In this document: one piece after another, positions 16,832 through 27,446 of the stretch
Layout: each line of letters starts with the position of its first letter
Position numbering within the stretch: position 1 is the stretch's first letter
From: Planctomycetota bacterium
GTDB taxonomy: Bacteria; Planctomycetota; Phycisphaerae; Sedimentisphaerales; Anaerohalosphaeraceae
Reading direction: 5' to 3'
Assembly: GCA_013349435.1 (NCBI GenBank)
Contig: DUZQ01000013.1
Coordinates: 1-48,615 of the forward strand
DNA length: 48,615 nucleotides
Made by a program: the position numbers and the translations under genes
Notes under the pieces: model-generated
Databases searched by the model: none
The model's input: the letters and a program-made list of their open reading frames with translations, nothing else
Told to the model about the DNA's origin: nothing

Positions 16832-17824
16832 ATGGCAAGGAAAGTAACGCTTTTTACGGGTCAGTGGGCGGATTTGCCGCTGACGGAACTTGCGAGAAAG
16901 GCTGCAGGTTGGGAGTATGACGGGCTGGAATTGGCCTGCTGGGGCGACCATCTGGAGGTCGATAAGGCGGCAAGCGACAAGGAGTATTGCACAAAACAGC
17001 TTGCAATTCTGGAGAAAAATAATCTGGAGTTATTTGCAATAAGCAATCACTTGGCGGGTCAGTTGGTATGCGACCTGAATAACGACAGTCGTAGCGATAT
17101 GTTTGCGCCGCCCGATTGCGCAGGTGATGCCGAGAAAAAACGCGACTGGGCTGTTGCGGCGATGAAAGACACCGCCAGGGCTGCTAAGAATCTCGGTGTC
17201 AAGGTGGTGAACGGTTTTACGGGTTCATCTATCTGGCACATGCTTTATAGCTTTCCACCGGTTTCCACCGAGATGGTCGATGCGGGTTTTGCGCACTTTG
17301 CGAAGATGTGGAATCCTATTCTTGATGTTTTTGACGAGTGCGGCGTCAGGTTCGCTCTTGAGGTCCATCCGACGGAAATTGCTTTTGACACCATCACCGC
17401 AAGGCGTGCTCTCGAAGCAATAGGAAATCGAGAAGCTTTTGGTTTCAACTTTGATCCGAGCCATTTACAATGGCAGATGGTGGATCCGGTTTTATTTTTG
17501 AAGGAGTTCAGCAACCGTATCTATCACGTTCACATGAAAGACGCCGCTCTTCAATTGGACGGAAGAAGCGGGATTCTTTCATCACACCTTGATTTCGGCA
17601 AGCCGGGTCGAGGCTGGGATTTTCGCTCTCTCGGCCACGGCGATGTCAACTTCGAGGAGATTATCAGGACGTTGAACCAGATAGGCTATAAAGGGCCGCT
17701 TTCGGTGGAGTGGGAGGACAGCGGCATGAACAGAGAGCATGGCGCCGCCGAAGCTTGTCAGTTTGTGAAGAATGTGGATTTCGAGCCGTCGGTGGTTGCT
17801 TTTGATGCTGCGTTTGATAAATGA
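16832..17824 (+). CDS. Sugar phosphate isomerase/epimerase-like TIM-barrel protein
   Basis: A 330-residue AP-endonuclease-2/xylose-isomerase-like TIM barrel. Expected metal-binding side chains occur in [53 protein letters not shown] and [16 protein letters not shown]. Such proteins isomerise, epimerise or dehydrate keto sugars in the cytoplasm; the substrate here is unknown. ATG 16832 has an AGGG ribosome site; ATG 16817 is an upstream alternative. It stands 38 bases ahead of a Tat-Gfo oxidoreductase, fitting a common metabolic route. Confidence 0.85.
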   Translation: MARKVTLFTGQWADLPLTELARKAAGWEYDGLELACWGDHLEVDKAASDKEYCTKQLAILEKNNLELFAISNHLAGQLVCDLNNDSRSDMFAPPDCAGDAEKKRDWAVAAMKDTARAAKNLGVKVVNGFTGSSIWHMLYSFPPVSTEMVDAGFAHFAKMWNPILDVFDECGVRFALEVHPTEIAFDTITARRALEAIGNREAFGFNFDPSHLQWQMVDPVLFLKEFSNRIYHVHMKDAALQLDGRSGILSSHLDFGKPGRGWDFRSLGHGDVNFEEIIRTLNQIGYKGPLSVEWEDSGMNREHGAAEACQFVKNVDFEPSVVAFDAAFDK

Positions 17825-17862
17825 TATGTTAACAGGACAACTATAATTATGGAGTTTAAAAT

Positions 17863-19179
17863 ATGAGTAGAAAGAAAATTGTCAGCCGGCGCAGTTTTAT
17901 GAAAACAGCCGGCGCAGTTACTGCAGGCGTGGTGGGCTTTCCGTATATTGTCAGGTCTTCGGCTCTCGGTAAGGCCGGCACAGTTGCCCCAAGCAATCGT
18001 ATTGTGATGGGCGCTATCGGCGTTGGTTCTATGGGCACCGGTGATATGGAGGGGTTCTTGGAGAAGCCTGAGGTTCAGATGGTGGCTGTGTGTGATGTTG
18101 ATAAGAAACATCGCGACCGGGCCAAGAGGATATGTGATGAAAAATATGGAAACAGCGACTGCAAAAGCTACCTTGACTATCGCAAGCTTATTGCAAGGGA
18201 CGACTTGGATGCTGTAACCAGCGCGCTTCCCGACCACTGGCACGGAATTGTCTATGTGGCTTGCGCCGAGGCCGGCCTCGATATTCATGGCCAAAAACCG
18301 CTTACTCGTACGATAGCCGAGGGCAGAGCTGTATGCGATGCGGTTAAGCGATATGGAGTAGTGTGGCAGACCGGCAGTTGGCAGCGGTCGGTGCGTAACT
18401 TTCGGTATGCATCCGAACTGGTTATCAACGGGCGAATAGGCAAGGTTCATCGTGTCGAAGTGGGGCTTCCCACCGGACACGATTACTTCCCTTATAAGCC
18501 GCTTAAGGTTCCCGCAGGGCTTGACTGGGACTTCTGGCTCGGGCCGGCCGGGTTCAGGCCGTATTGTAGTTTCGGCGAGCGTGGTGACTGTCACTGGGAC
18601 TGGCGATGGATAATGGATTATTCCGGAGGGCAGCTTACGGATTGGGCCGGCCATCACATAGATATCGCCCACTGGGGTCTGGGCCTGGACTATACCGGGC
18701 CGGTGGAGATTGAGGGGCACGGTGAGTTTCCGACCGATGGGATATACGATACCGCTGTGACATATTGGATTGATTGCAGATATGCTAATGGCATCGAAAT
18801 GACAATTGCGAATGACCGGCAACTGCCTCACGGAATGGGCACCGCCTGGTACGGCACCGATGGCTGGATACACGTAAATCGCGGCGGCCTGGCGGCGAGT
18901 GATGAAAAGATATTGAAAGATACGCCAGGCCCGGATGAGATAAGGCTGTACAGGAGCAACGACCACATCCAGAATTTCTTAGACTGTGTAAAAAGCAGGG
19001 CCCAAACCGTGACACCTGTCGAGATTGCCCATCGTTCGATAAGCGTGGGTCTTTTAGGTGAGATTGCCATTCTTACAGGTCGCAAGTTGAAGTGGGATCC
19101 GGTTGCTGAACGATTCGCAAATAACGAACAGTCAAACAGGATGCTTTGGCGGCCGATGCGGAGTCCCTGGCATTTGTAA
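17863..19179 (+). CDS. Tat-exported Gfo/Idh/MocA oxidoreductase (paralogue 2)
   Basis: A 438-residue oxidoreductase with a twin-arginine signal (SRRSFMKTAGAVTAG) and the Rossmann motif GAIGVGSMGTGD. The usual EKP motif is GQKP here, keeping the lysine. DHWHGIVYVA and GHHIDIAHWGLG mark the substrate domain. It ends in SNRMLWRPMRSPWHL, a C-terminal signature shared with the next gene. Tat export implies that the cofactor is bound before folding and export, so it acts outside the cytoplasm, presumably on glycosides. Only 17 bases separate it from paralogue 3. About a third of residues look identical between the two, suggesting an old tandem duplication. Confidence 0.88.
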   Translation: MSRKKIVSRRSFMKTAGAVTAGVVGFPYIVRSSALGKAGTVAPSNRIVMGAIGVGSMGTGDMEGFLEKPEVQMVAVCDVDKKHRDRAKRICDEKYGNSDCKSYLDYRKLIARDDLDAVTSALPDHWHGIVYVACAEAGLDIHGQKPLTRTIAEGRAVCDAVKRYGVVWQTGSWQRSVRNFRYASELVINGRIGKVHRVEVGLPTGHDYFPYKPLKVPAGLDWDFWLGPAGFRPYCSFGERGDCHWDWRWIMDYSGGQLTDWAGHHIDIAHWGLGLDYTGPVEIEGHGEFPTDGIYDTAVTYWIDCRYANGIEMTIANDRQLPHGMGTAWYGTDGWIHVNRGGLAASDEKILKDTPGPDEIRLYRSNDHIQNFLDCVKSRAQTVTPVEIAHRSISVGLLGEIAILTGRKLKWDPVAERFANNEQSNRMLWRPMRSPWHL

Positions 19180-19196
19180 ATGCAAAGGAACTAATA

Positions 19197-20540
19197 ATGA
19201 AGCATAACTATAATATGAACAGGCGTAAGTTTCTTGAAACCACCTCTGTAATGGCAGCAGGAGCGATAGGTTTTCCGTACATAGTTACGGCTTCTGCACT
19301 CGGTAATGGCGGGGCGGTAGCGCCAAGTAATCGCACCGTGGTTGGTGCCATCGGCGTCGGTGAACAGGGTAACGGTGTGCTGGGCAATTTTCTCAACCAA
19401 AGTGATGCTCAAGTGGTTGCCGTTTGTGATGTAGATAAAGCAAGACGAGAGGGGACCTGCCGGCGTATTGAGCAGCACTATCAAAAGAAAGGGTGTGCGG
19501 TATACAATGACTTCAGGGATTTACTTGTACGGGATGATATTGATGCGGTCTTGATTGCAACTCCCGACCACTGGCATGTGCTTTGCGCGACGGCGGCGGC
19601 GAAGGCAGGTAAAGATATGTACATGGAAAAGCCGTTAGGTTTGAATGTAGCTGAAGGCCAGGCCCTACAGGCGGTTGTGAACCGTTACGGAACGATTTTT
19701 CAATTCGGGACTCAGCAGAGGTCTGATATACAGTTCCGCCTGGCCTGTGAACTTGTTCGCAACGGCAGGATTGGCAAACTACATACCATAAATGTTTGGG
19801 CCCCTCCGAGTGTTGCCGGAGGCTCGACGAAGAAGGCTGCTGTACCGGATGGTCTTGATTACGATATGTGGCTTGGCCCTGCGCCCTTTAGAGAATACAC
19901 ATATAACCGTTGTGCAAGCGACTGGGATAATAAATTTTGGTGGTTTAATTCCGACTATTGTATCGGATGGATTTCCGGCTGGGGTATTCATCCTGTTGAT
20001 ATTGCATTGTGGGGTGCGGGAGGTCTGCTTTCAGGCCCGATAGGAGTCGAAGGCACAGGAATTTTCCCAACCGAAGGTTTGTGTGACACAGCCACATACT
20101 GGAATGTTAAGCTGGACTATGCAAGCGCTGTGACGATGAACTTTATGTCGAATCCCCCTCCAGCAAAATGGTTGAGCCGTTATAACACGGAGGTAGATCA
20201 TGGAACTGCTTTTGAAGGAACAGAGGGTTGGGTTTATGTTAACCGCAACGAAATGACTGTTTCTGATGAATCAATAAGGCTTTCAGGAAGTTCTGATGAT
20301 ATTAAATTATACCAGAGCACAAATCATGTCAGAAATTTTCTTGATTGTGCCAAAAGCAGGACAAAAACTATCTGTCCCGTCGACCAGGCTCATCAGGCTG
20401 ATGTTGTATGCCATATTAGCGATATTGCGATAAGATATAAACGTAGGCTTAAATGGGACATGGAAAAGGAAATTTTTATTGGTGATGATAGTGCCAATAG
20501 AATGCTTTCGAGGTCAATGAGGAGTCCATGGAGGCTATAG
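19197..20540 (+). CDS. Tat-exported Gfo/Idh/MocA oxidoreductase (paralogue 3)
   Basis: A 447-residue oxidoreductase with Tat motif NRRKFLETTSVMAAG, Rossmann motif GAIGVGEQGNG, catalytic MEKPLG, ATPDHWHVLCA and GWGIHPVDIALWGAGG. The tail ANRMLSRSMRSPWRL repeats that of paralogue 2. ATG 19197 follows an AAGGA site; the frame is open from 19146, within the previous gene. The next gene, a TIM-barrel protein, begins 4 bases after the stop, so they are surely co-transcribed. Confidence 0.88.
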   Translation: MKHNYNMNRRKFLETTSVMAAGAIGFPYIVTASALGNGGAVAPSNRTVVGAIGVGEQGNGVLGNFLNQSDAQVVAVCDVDKARREGTCRRIEQHYQKKGCAVYNDFRDLLVRDDIDAVLIATPDHWHVLCATAAAKAGKDMYMEKPLGLNVAEGQALQAVVNRYGTIFQFGTQQRSDIQFRLACELVRNGRIGKLHTINVWAPPSVAGGSTKKAAVPDGLDYDMWLGPAPFREYTYNRCASDWDNKFWWFNSDYCIGWISGWGIHPVDIALWGAGGLLSGPIGVEGTGIFPTEGLCDTATYWNVKLDYASAVTMNFMSNPPPAKWLSRYNTEVDHGTAFEGTEGWVYVNRNEMTVSDESIRLSGSSDDIKLYQSTNHVRNFLDCAKSRTKTICPVDQAHQADVVCHISDIAIRYKRRLKWDMEKEIFIGDDSANRMLSRSMRSPWRL

Positions 20541-20544
20541 GATT

Positions 20545-21396
20545 ATGATTGTAGGTTGTTTTGCCTTGATTGAGCCATTTCAACCAATGAAGCGGCAGTT
20601 CGAAGCGATTGCCCAAATGGGCATTCAGTATGCCGACATAACCGACAACCACAGTGGAGGTATGTTAGGTGTCGAATATGGTTTTACGGCATCGTTCAGT
20701 CTGGACAGTCACCCGGCAAAGATTCTGCGAATGGCTGAGGAGGCAGGCCTTACTTTGACCAGCGTCTGCGCTCATGCCAATCTCCTTGATCCGACAAGCC
20801 CGGATGTGTACGGTACACGTGAAATCATTAAGGCTATTCGCTTAGCTAAGCTGCTGGATATTAAACACGTTATAACCACTGAGGGCGAACCAAAAACCGA
20901 ATTTGGTGAAAAGTTGACTCCAGATAAGAGGCTGTTTTCCATTTGTGAAAAACTCCAGTCTCCTATTGAGTGGGCGGAGCATTTGGGGATCGAGCTTCTA
21001 CTGGAACCTCACGGAATTGTAACGGATTCTGTCGAAGATATGTCTAATCTTCTTGAGTTGCTCGGCCACCCCGAGACGGTAGGCATCTGTCTTGATACGG
21101 GCAACAGCTGGCTTGGAGGCAGCGAACCTCTGGATTATATTGAAACCTTCGGAGAAAGAATCAAACATGTACATTGGAAGGATATGCCGGAAGAGTGGAT
21201 TGAAAAACGCGGCAAGTTATATGGCTGTGGTATGAGTGTCATCGGGCTTGGTGACGGAGTTGTGGGAATAGAGGCTATCGTTAAAGCGCTAATAAAGACC
21301 GGCTTTGACGGCCCGACGACTCTGGAAGTAGCCGGCGCTGATGCAGTAAAAGTATCATACGAACGTTTGCAGGAATGGTCAAAGATTAGTAAATGA
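20545..21396 (+). CDS. Sugar phosphate isomerase/epimerase-like TIM-barrel protein
   Basis: A 283-residue xylose-isomerase-like TIM barrel. Candidate metal ligands lie in IQYADITDNH, IELLLEPHG, GICLDTGNSWLG, KHVHWKDMPEEW and PTTLEVAG. No signal peptide, so it is cytosolic. It probably converts a keto-sugar intermediate made by the neighbouring oxidoreductases; the exact reaction is unknown. The stop is 23 bases upstream of the ThuA-HEAT lipoprotein start. Confidence 0.85.
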   Translation: MIVGCFALIEPFQPMKRQFEAIAQMGIQYADITDNHSGGMLGVEYGFTASFSLDSHPAKILRMAEEAGLTLTSVCAHANLLDPTSPDVYGTREIIKAIRLAKLLDIKHVITTEGEPKTEFGEKLTPDKRLFSICEKLQSPIEWAEHLGIELLLEPHGIVTDSVEDMSNLLELLGHPETVGICLDTGNSWLGGSEPLDYIETFGERIKHVHWKDMPEEWIEKRGKLYGCGMSVIGLGDGVVGIEAIVKALIKTGFDGPTTLEVAGADAVKVSYERLQEWSKISK

Positions 21397-21419
21397 ACAG
21401 AATAAGAAGGGATAAAATA

Positions 21420-24400
21420 ATGAAATTTTGGACTAAGAACTTAATTATTTTGTTGATGGTCTTTTGTTTTTTAGGTTGTGAACCCGAAGAAGTTACCAGG
21501 ACCTCGCCGAAAGAGGTGCCGGTAACCCCCGAAGCGGAAACTGTGATAACCCCCGAACAGGTGGTTGCTACCGAAGCCGAGGAGGTTACGGTAACCGAGA
21601 CTGTAGCCGTCGAGGAGCCAGCTTGCGAAGAGGGTCGGCCTCTAAAGGCAATGCTTTTGACCGGTCAAAGCGCCGAGTGGCACCCGTGGCGGGTAAGCAG
21701 CCCTGTCTTGAAACGATATCTTGAGGAGACAGGCCTGTTTGAGGTTGATTATGCCAAAACACCCCAGAAGGGCGGCGATATGGAAAAATTCCGCCCCAAT
21801 TTTTCAGATTACGATGTTGTAGTGATAGACTATGAAGGAGATATATGGTCTGAATCTACAAAAAAGGCATTTGTCGAATATGTCGAATCCGGCGGTGGAG
21901 TTGTGTTTTATCATGCTGCCAACAATAATTTTCCCGATTGGAAAGAATTTAATGAAATAGCCGGTCTGAGCGGTTGGGGAGACAGGGATGAAAAGGCCGG
22001 GCCGATGGTTCGGTTCCGCGAAGGCGAATTTGTGCTTGATACCACACCCGGCCAGGCCGGTGAACACGGGCCGCAACATAAATTTCAAATCATAAACCGT
22101 GTCAGGAACCACCCTATTACGAAAGGCCTGCCGGAAAAGTGGATGCACGCCAAGGACGAGTTATATGCCAGGCTTCGCGGACCGGCTGAGAATTTGACCG
22201 TTCTGGCGACCGCATACGCCGACCCGGAAAAAGGCGGAACGGGCGAACATGAGCCGATATTATTTACGGTCGGCTACGGCAAAGGAAGGGCCTTTAATAC
22301 GGCCTTGGGTCATGCGAGCGAACCGCCGCTGAATGCTATTGAATGCGTCGGATTTATTACAACATTTCAGAGGGGCGCCGAATGGGCCGCGACCGGAAAT
22401 GTTACCCAGCCGATCCCCCAAGATTTTCCAACCGCTACTAAGGTGAGCATACGAAAACTCATCAAGCAGGTAAATGTCAAAGAGCTGCTTGAAAATATTT
22501 CCGACTATGAGTACGGCCGGAGTCGCAAACCACTGATAGAGCTGGAAGAGTTTTTGGATTCGGCGCCTGATTCGCCCGAAACCCTGAAGGAAACCGAAAA
22601 ACAGTTTAACGAATTTCTCCGTACCGACGCCACTTTAGACGCCAAGGAATTTATCTGTCGGAAACTAAGCGTAATCGGCTCGGAAAATTCTGTTCCGACC
22701 TTATCTGCGATGCTGCCCAGGCCCGGCACTGCAGATATGGCGCGATATGCGCTGGAGCGAATCGAAGGAGAAGCTGTGGATAAGGCTCTGCGTAAGACAT
22801 TAATCATCGCGGCCGGCAAGAAAAAGGTTGGGATAATCAATACTTTGGGGGCCCGGGGCGATGAAAAGTCTGTAGGTGTTTTGGCAGGATTAATTTATGA
22901 TAATGATTTGCAACTCGCCACCGCTGCAGTGGCGGCACTGGGGCAAATTGGTAATTCACGGGCCGCTGCCGTACTGGCTGATGCTACAGGCAAGGCCGGC
23001 GGGAAACTGAAGCAGCAGATTCTGCACGCATATCTCAATTGCGCCGACAATCTTAAAAAGCAAGGTAAATCATCAGAAGCTATCGATATTTACACCAGGC
23101 TTTATCATTCTGACAATCCCCAGAGCGTCCGCATCGGAGCTTTGCGGGGGATGGTTTTGTCCGGCGCCAAAGATTCGGAACAGCTCATTATCAATGCAAT
23201 AAAGGGGAAGAACAATCGTTTACAGGCCCAGGGGCTTGCTTTAATGAGCAATATAAAAGACGCTGAGAAGATAAAACAGATAACAGACTACATGCCGAAT
23301 CTTTCAGCTACGGCCAAGATTCAATTATTAGCCGCCCTTACGGGGATGGGGCAGTCTGCGGCTGGCCGCCAGGCGGCTGTTAGTGCAGCAAAGGACCAGG
23401 CCGAAGAGGTGCGGATTGCGGCTTTGGAGGCACTTGCCGTTTTGGGTGATGAGTCAACAGTAAGCCTGTTGGCTGAGGGTGCGGCATCGGCTGTCGGAGC
23501 CGAGCGCGAAGCCGCCCGCGAGAGTCTGTACAGTATGCCGGGTAAAAAAGTAGATGAGGCGATTATCGATGGCGTACCAGGTGCCAGGCCGGATGTGAAG
23601 ATTGAGTTGATACGCGCCGTCGGCGGGCGCAGAATAGATGCCGGGGCCGATACTTTGATGACAGCCTTACAGGACTCTGACAGCAGTGTAAGGCTTCAAT
23701 GCTGGAAGACTTTGGGGGATATAAATGTTCGTAATCTTGCCGGCCTGGTAAAACTTCTGGGCCGTGCTCAAAATGATACTGAACGCAAAGAGGCCGAGAA
23801 AACCGTGGCCGTCGTTGCAAACACTTTTCCAAAAGGTCTGCGGGCAATGCCGATACTTGAGGGTCTCGCTTCAACAGATAATGTCGATGCGGCATGTTCA
23901 CTGCTGAGAGTCCTCGGTAAGACCGGCGGAGACGGCGGACTCGATATGCTTCGGGGGACACTCGGTGAGGATGACCCTGCATTTGTTGATGCCGCCGTTC
24001 GCGGTCTTGCCGAATGGCCTGACGATGAGCCGATGGATGACCTGTTGCAAATAGTAAAGACCTCCGACAACAAGACCCACAAGGTATTAGCTCTCCGCGC
24101 CTATATAAGGATGATCGGGCTCGATAGCGAGCGAACTGACCGGGAGGCAATCGAAATGTACCGCCTGGCAATGAGCAATGCGGACGACACAGATGCCAAG
24201 AAAACAGTACTGTCGTGTCTGGCTACGGTGAATTCACTTGAGGCGTTGAAGTTTGCGGCTGAATATCTTCGAGATGATGCTCTTGGTCGCGAAGCCGCCG
24301 CATCAACTATTAGAATCGCCCCCGGCCTGATACGCAACGGCCTGGGCGGGGAGTGTAAACCTATTTTGGAAAAAATTCTTACCGTCACCGAAGATGAAGA

Positions 24401-24470
24401 CGTTCGCAGAAGGACTCGGAGAATGTTGAAGTGGATCGAAGAAGAACACGAAGGAGACGAAGATGATTAG
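21420..24470 (+). CDS. ThuA-domain lipoprotein with long HEAT-repeat region
   Basis: A 1016-residue lipoprotein (lipobox FLGC). A Val/Glu/Thr-rich linker (about 20-65) leads to a ThuA domain (about 68-330: [76 protein letters not shown]), a glutamine-amidotransferase-like fold linked to trehalose/keto-sugar use. The remaining 650 residues are alpha-helical HEAT-type repeats (for example [45 protein letters not shown]). No CxxCH heme motif is present, unlike many planctomycete relatives. ATG 21420 has an AAGGGA site. It overlaps the next gene by 8 bases. ThuA chemistry is poorly defined, so its role is inferred from neighbours. Confidence 0.85.
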   Translation: MKFWTKNLIILLMVFCFLGCEPEEVTRTSPKEVPVTPEAETVITPEQVVATEAEEVTVTETVAVEEPACEEGRPLKAMLLTGQSAEWHPWRVSSPVLKRYLEETGLFEVDYAKTPQKGGDMEKFRPNFSDYDVVVIDYEGDIWSESTKKAFVEYVESGGGVVFYHAANNNFPDWKEFNEIAGLSGWGDRDEKAGPMVRFREGEFVLDTTPGQAGEHGPQHKFQIINRVRNHPITKGLPEKWMHAKDELYARLRGPAENLTVLATAYADPEKGGTGEHEPILFTVGYGKGRAFNTALGHASEPPLNAIECVGFITTFQRGAEWAATGNVTQPIPQDFPTATKVSIRKLIKQVNVKELLENISDYEYGRSRKPLIELEEFLDSAPDSPETLKETEKQFNEFLRTDATLDAKEFICRKLSVIGSENSVPTLSAMLPRPGTADMARYALERIEGEAVDKALRKTLIIAAGKKKVGIINTLGARGDEKSVGVLAGLIYDNDLQLATAAVAALGQIGNSRAAAVLADATGKAGGKLKQQILHAYLNCADNLKKQGKSSEAIDIYTRLYHSDNPQSVRIGALRGMVLSGAKDSEQLIINAIKGKNNRLQAQGLALMSNIKDAEKIKQITDYMPNLSATAKIQLLAALTGMGQSAAGRQAAVSAAKDQAEEVRIAALEALAVLGDESTVSLLAEGAASAVGAEREAARESLYSMPGKKVDEAIIDGVPGARPDVKIELIRAVGGRRIDAGADTLMTALQDSDSSVRLQCWKTLGDINVRNLAGLVKLLGRAQNDTERKEAEKTVAVVANTFPKGLRAMPILEGLASTDNVDAACSLLRVLGKTGGDGGLDMLRGTLGEDDPAFVDAAVRGLAEWPDDEPMDDLLQIVKTSDNKTHKVLALRAYIRMIGLDSERTDREAIEMYRLAMSNADDTDAKKTVLSCLATVNSLEALKFAAEYLRDDALGREAAASTIRIAPGLIRNGLGGECKPILEKILTVTEDEDVRRRTRRMLKWIEEEHEGDEDD

Positions 24471-25896
24471 CAAAGAAAGAACTGTCCGCGGATGTAAGGG
24501 GCGGATTTCCCGCAGAAGGTTTCTGGCTCATACCGCGGCAACAACTGCCGCCTTTACCATTGTGCCACGACACGTATTAGGCGGGCCGGGCCATACTCCA
24601 CCGAGCGAAAAGCTAAATGTTGCCGGTGTCGGCGTCGGCGGCATGGGCGCCAGCAACCTGTTTGAAATAGCCGGCCTGGAGATGGACGAGGATGATAATA
24701 TCCTTTCCAGGGAGGGGACCGGTGAGAATATTGTGGCGCTGTGTGATGTTGATGATGAGTTTGCCGGACGTGTGTATGAAATTTTTCCCAAGGCCAAAAG
24801 GTATCGCGATTTCCGCAGGATGCTTGAAAAGCAAAAAGATATCGACGCTGTTGTTGTTGCAACGCCCGACCACACGCATGCAGTGGTCGCTATGGCGGCG
24901 ATGCAACTCGGCAAACACGTTTACGTGCAAAAGCCTCTGACGCACACCGTTTACGAGGCCCGCATGCTCACAGAAGCGGCCCGCAGGTATAAAGTCGCCA
25001 CCCAGATGGGCAACCAGGGCAACTCCGGTGAGGGTGTTCGTCTTATTTGTGAGTGGATATGGGATGGTGCTATCGGTCCGGTCCATGAAGTTCATTCCTG
25101 GACCGACAGACCTGTCTGGCCTCAGGGCATACCCCGGCCCAAAGAAACTCCCCATGTTCCAAAATCGCTTGATTGGGACCTGTGGCTTGGGCCTGCGCCC
25201 GTCCGACCTTACCATCCGACATACCATCCATTCAGTTGGCGTGCATGGTGGGATTTTGGTACGGGTGCTTTAGGGGATATGGCCTGTCATATACTTGACC
25301 CGGCTTTTTCCGCCCTGAAATTAAAGTATCCCACCAGTGTCGAAGCAAGCTGCTCAACTTATGTCGCACCTGGAAAAATGTGGGAAAAAGAGGAAAACAC
25401 CGAATCCTTCCCCAGGGCTTCTGTTGTACATTATACCTTCGGCGCACGGGAAGGTATGCCTGAAGTTAAGTTGCATTGGTACGATGGAGGTATGATGCCG
25501 CAGAGATCCGAAGAATTTGAGCCCAGAAGGAGGCTTCCTGAAAGTGGTGCTATCTTCGTGGGTGAAAAAGGATTACTGCTTTCAAGAACGTACGGCGAAA
25601 GCCCGCGTATTATTCCGGAGTCAAAGATGAAGGCTTACAAACGTCCCCCAAAGACTATTCCAAGAGTAAAGATGAGCCATGAGCAGAACTGGATTACGGC
25701 ATGCAAAGGCGGCAGGCCGGCCTGCTCGAATTTCGACTACGCCGGTCCTCTGACCGAGATGGTATTGTTGGGAAATATCGCGCTTCGCTATCCAGGCGAA
25801 CGGCTGGAGTGGGACGGGCAAAAAATGAAGGTTACCAACATTGATGAGGCAAACCAGTATGTCCAGCCCCGGTATCGGTCCGGATGGAACCTGTAA
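24463..25896 (+). CDS. Tat-exported Gfo/Idh/MocA oxidoreductase (paralogue 4)
   Basis: A 477-residue oxidoreductase. Tat motif [16 protein letters not shown], Rossmann [38 protein letters not shown] (QKP in place of EKP), and [15 protein letters not shown] in the substrate domain. It has the [35 protein letters not shown]-type stretch, at about residues 227-273, of the larger Tat subfamily. It starts inside the end of the ThuA gene, so translation is coupled. It is more divergent from paralogues 2 and 3 than these are from each other and ends RYRSGWNL. Confidence 0.88.
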   Translation: MISKERTVRGCKGRISRRRFLAHTAATTAAFTIVPRHVLGGPGHTPPSEKLNVAGVGVGGMGASNLFEIAGLEMDEDDNILSREGTGENIVALCDVDDEFAGRVYEIFPKAKRYRDFRRMLEKQKDIDAVVVATPDHTHAVVAMAAMQLGKHVYVQKPLTHTVYEARMLTEAARRYKVATQMGNQGNSGEGVRLICEWIWDGAIGPVHEVHSWTDRPVWPQGIPRPKETPHVPKSLDWDLWLGPAPVRPYHPTYHPFSWRAWWDFGTGALGDMACHILDPAFSALKLKYPTSVEASCSTYVAPGKMWEKEENTESFPRASVVHYTFGAREGMPEVKLHWYDGGMMPQRSEEFEPRRRLPESGAIFVGEKGLLLSRTYGESPRIIPESKMKAYKRPPKTIPRVKMSHEQNWITACKGGRPACSNFDYAGPLTEMVLLGNIALRYPGERLEWDGQKMKVTNIDEANQYVQPRYRSGWNL

Positions 25897-25957
25897 TTGT
25901 GTGTTTTTGAAGTCTAACGAAAGAGCAAACTGTTCTAATATTTGTCGGGAGTGCAAA

Positions 25958-27421
25958 ATGTGTAAAAAAACAGCGATACTTATGGTATTGTCGGCAGCAA
26001 TCGTTTTTGCGGGGTCTTGCCAAGAGCAGAAGAATTATCGCAAGGAGTCAAAAATAATATCGCTGCAGAATCATCCGGCTACGGATGCCTATGACGGCTG
26101 GCGGTTAGGTGTGCAGGCCTGGACATTCAACCGCTTTACTTTCTATGAGGCTGTTGATAAGACCGCCTCGCTCGGCCTGGAGTGGATCGAGGCCTACCCG
26201 GGTCAGAGACTGAGCAAGGAAAGGCCAGGCGTGCGGTTTAACCATAATCTGCCGTCCCATATTCGCACCGAGGTCAAGGCCAAACTCGCCGATGCAGGCA
26301 TCAGGCTCGTCAATTACGGCGTCGTCGAGCTGCCTGACAATGAAGATAAGTGCCGAAAAGTATTTGATTTCGCCAAGGATATGGGCATAGAAACAATAGT
26401 CTCGGAACCTCCGGAAGCGGCGTTCGATATTATAGAGAAGCTTTGCAACAAATACGACATTAACGTTGCAATACACAACCACCCAAAGCCCTCGCACTAC
26501 TGGAATCCCGATACCGTGCTGAAGGTCTGCAAAGGGCGCAGCAGGAGAATCGGCGCCTGCGCCGACACAGGCCATTGGAAGCGCTCGGGTCTGAATCCGG
26601 CCGAGATGCTCAAGAAACTCGAAGGGCGGATTATCAGCCTGCATTTCAAAGACGTTATCCGCCAAGAAGGTGGGGATGATTACCACGATGTAGTCTGGGG
26701 CACCGGCGGTTGCGACGCAGAGGCGATGTTAAAGGAGCTTCATCGGCAGAACTTTGTAGGAGTGTTTTCAATCGAGTATGAGTACAACTGGGACAGCTCC
26801 CTGCCTGAGGTTCGCGGATGTATGAAATATTTCAATGAAGTTTCGGTCTGTTTGAATCCAAGCGGCTGGGGAGATCTTTTGGCCGGGGATTTGTCGAACT
26901 GTTATAATTCGCACAGTTGGACATTAGCCGACGGTGAGCTTGCCAGGAAGGGCGGCGGCGACCTGTGGACGAGGCGAAAGTACGGCGACTTTATTCTCGA
27001 TCTTGAGTTCAAGGTTAACAAAGGCGGCAACAGCGGTGTCTTCATCCGCACGGGCGACATCCAAAACTGGCTGCACACCGGTATCGAGGTACAGGTGCAC
27101 GACAGTATCGACGGGACGGCCCGGGGTTCGTGCGGGGCGATTTATGATTGCCTGGCGCCGGGTAAAGACGTGGCCAAAGACCCCGGACGCTGGAACCAGA
27201 TGACGATAACCGCCCGGGCAAACAAAATATATGTCGTTATGAACGGCGAACAGATAATAGATATGGATTTGAACTTGTGGACCGAGCCGCACAAGAATCC
27301 CGACGGCTCGACTAATAAGTTCAACACTGCTTACAAAGATATGCCCAGAACCGGCCACATCGGATTCCAGGACCACGGCGACCCGGTATGGTATCGAAAC
27401 ATAAAGATAAAACCGTTATAG
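25958..27421 (+). CDS. Xylose-isomerase-like TIM barrel fused to DUF1080 (3-keto-glycoside cleaving) domain
   Basis: A 487-residue lipoprotein-like exported protein: signal peptide AILMVLSAAIVFAGSC (lipobox FAGSC, weak). Residues about 50-310 are a sugar-isomerase TIM barrel (GVQAWTFNRFTF, NVAIHNHPKP, GACADTGHWKRSG, ISLHFKDV, FSIEYEYNWD). Residues about 325-485 are DUF1080 (SWTLADGELARKGGGDLWT, FILDLEFKVNKGGNSGVFIRT, TGIEVQVHD, RNIKIKP), the concanavalin-like domain known as 3-keto-disaccharide hydrolase. In other bacteria these activities are separate neighbouring genes; here they are one polypeptide. ATG 25958 has a GGGAG site. It is placed between two Tat-Gfo oxidoreductases, which could make the 3-keto substrate. 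Confidence 0.87.
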   Translation: MCKKTAILMVLSAAIVFAGSCQEQKNYRKESKIISLQNHPATDAYDGWRLGVQAWTFNRFTFYEAVDKTASLGLEWIEAYPGQRLSKERPGVRFNHNLPSHIRTEVKAKLADAGIRLVNYGVVELPDNEDKCRKVFDFAKDMGIETIVSEPPEAAFDIIEKLCNKYDINVAIHNHPKPSHYWNPDTVLKVCKGRSRRIGACADTGHWKRSGLNPAEMLKKLEGRIISLHFKDVIRQEGGDDYHDVVWGTGGCDAEAMLKELHRQNFVGVFSIEYEYNWDSSLPEVRGCMKYFNEVSVCLNPSGWGDLLAGDLSNCYNSHSWTLADGELARKGGGDLWTRRKYGDFILDLEFKVNKGGNSGVFIRTGDIQNWLHTGIEVQVHDSIDGTARGSCGAIYDCLAPGKDVAKDPGRWNQMTITARANKIYVVMNGEQIIDMDLNLWTEPHKNPDGSTNKFNTAYKDMPRTGHIGFQDHGDPVWYRNIKIKPL

Positions 27422-27446
27422 AAATTAAGCCGGAGAATCAAAGGGT

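Noticed and set aside
17758-18966. 402-codon open frame on the minus strand
   Set aside because: Lies antisense to the Tat-Gfo paralogue 2, whose protein is clearly real; the antisense product shows no recognisable motif.
23563-24171. 202-codon minus-strand frame in the HEAT region
   Set aside because: Arg/Pro/Ser-rich antisense product of a GC-biased codon pattern; no motif.
24613-25227. 204-codon minus-strand frame opposite Gfo paralogue 4
   Set aside because: Antisense shadow of a well-supported gene.
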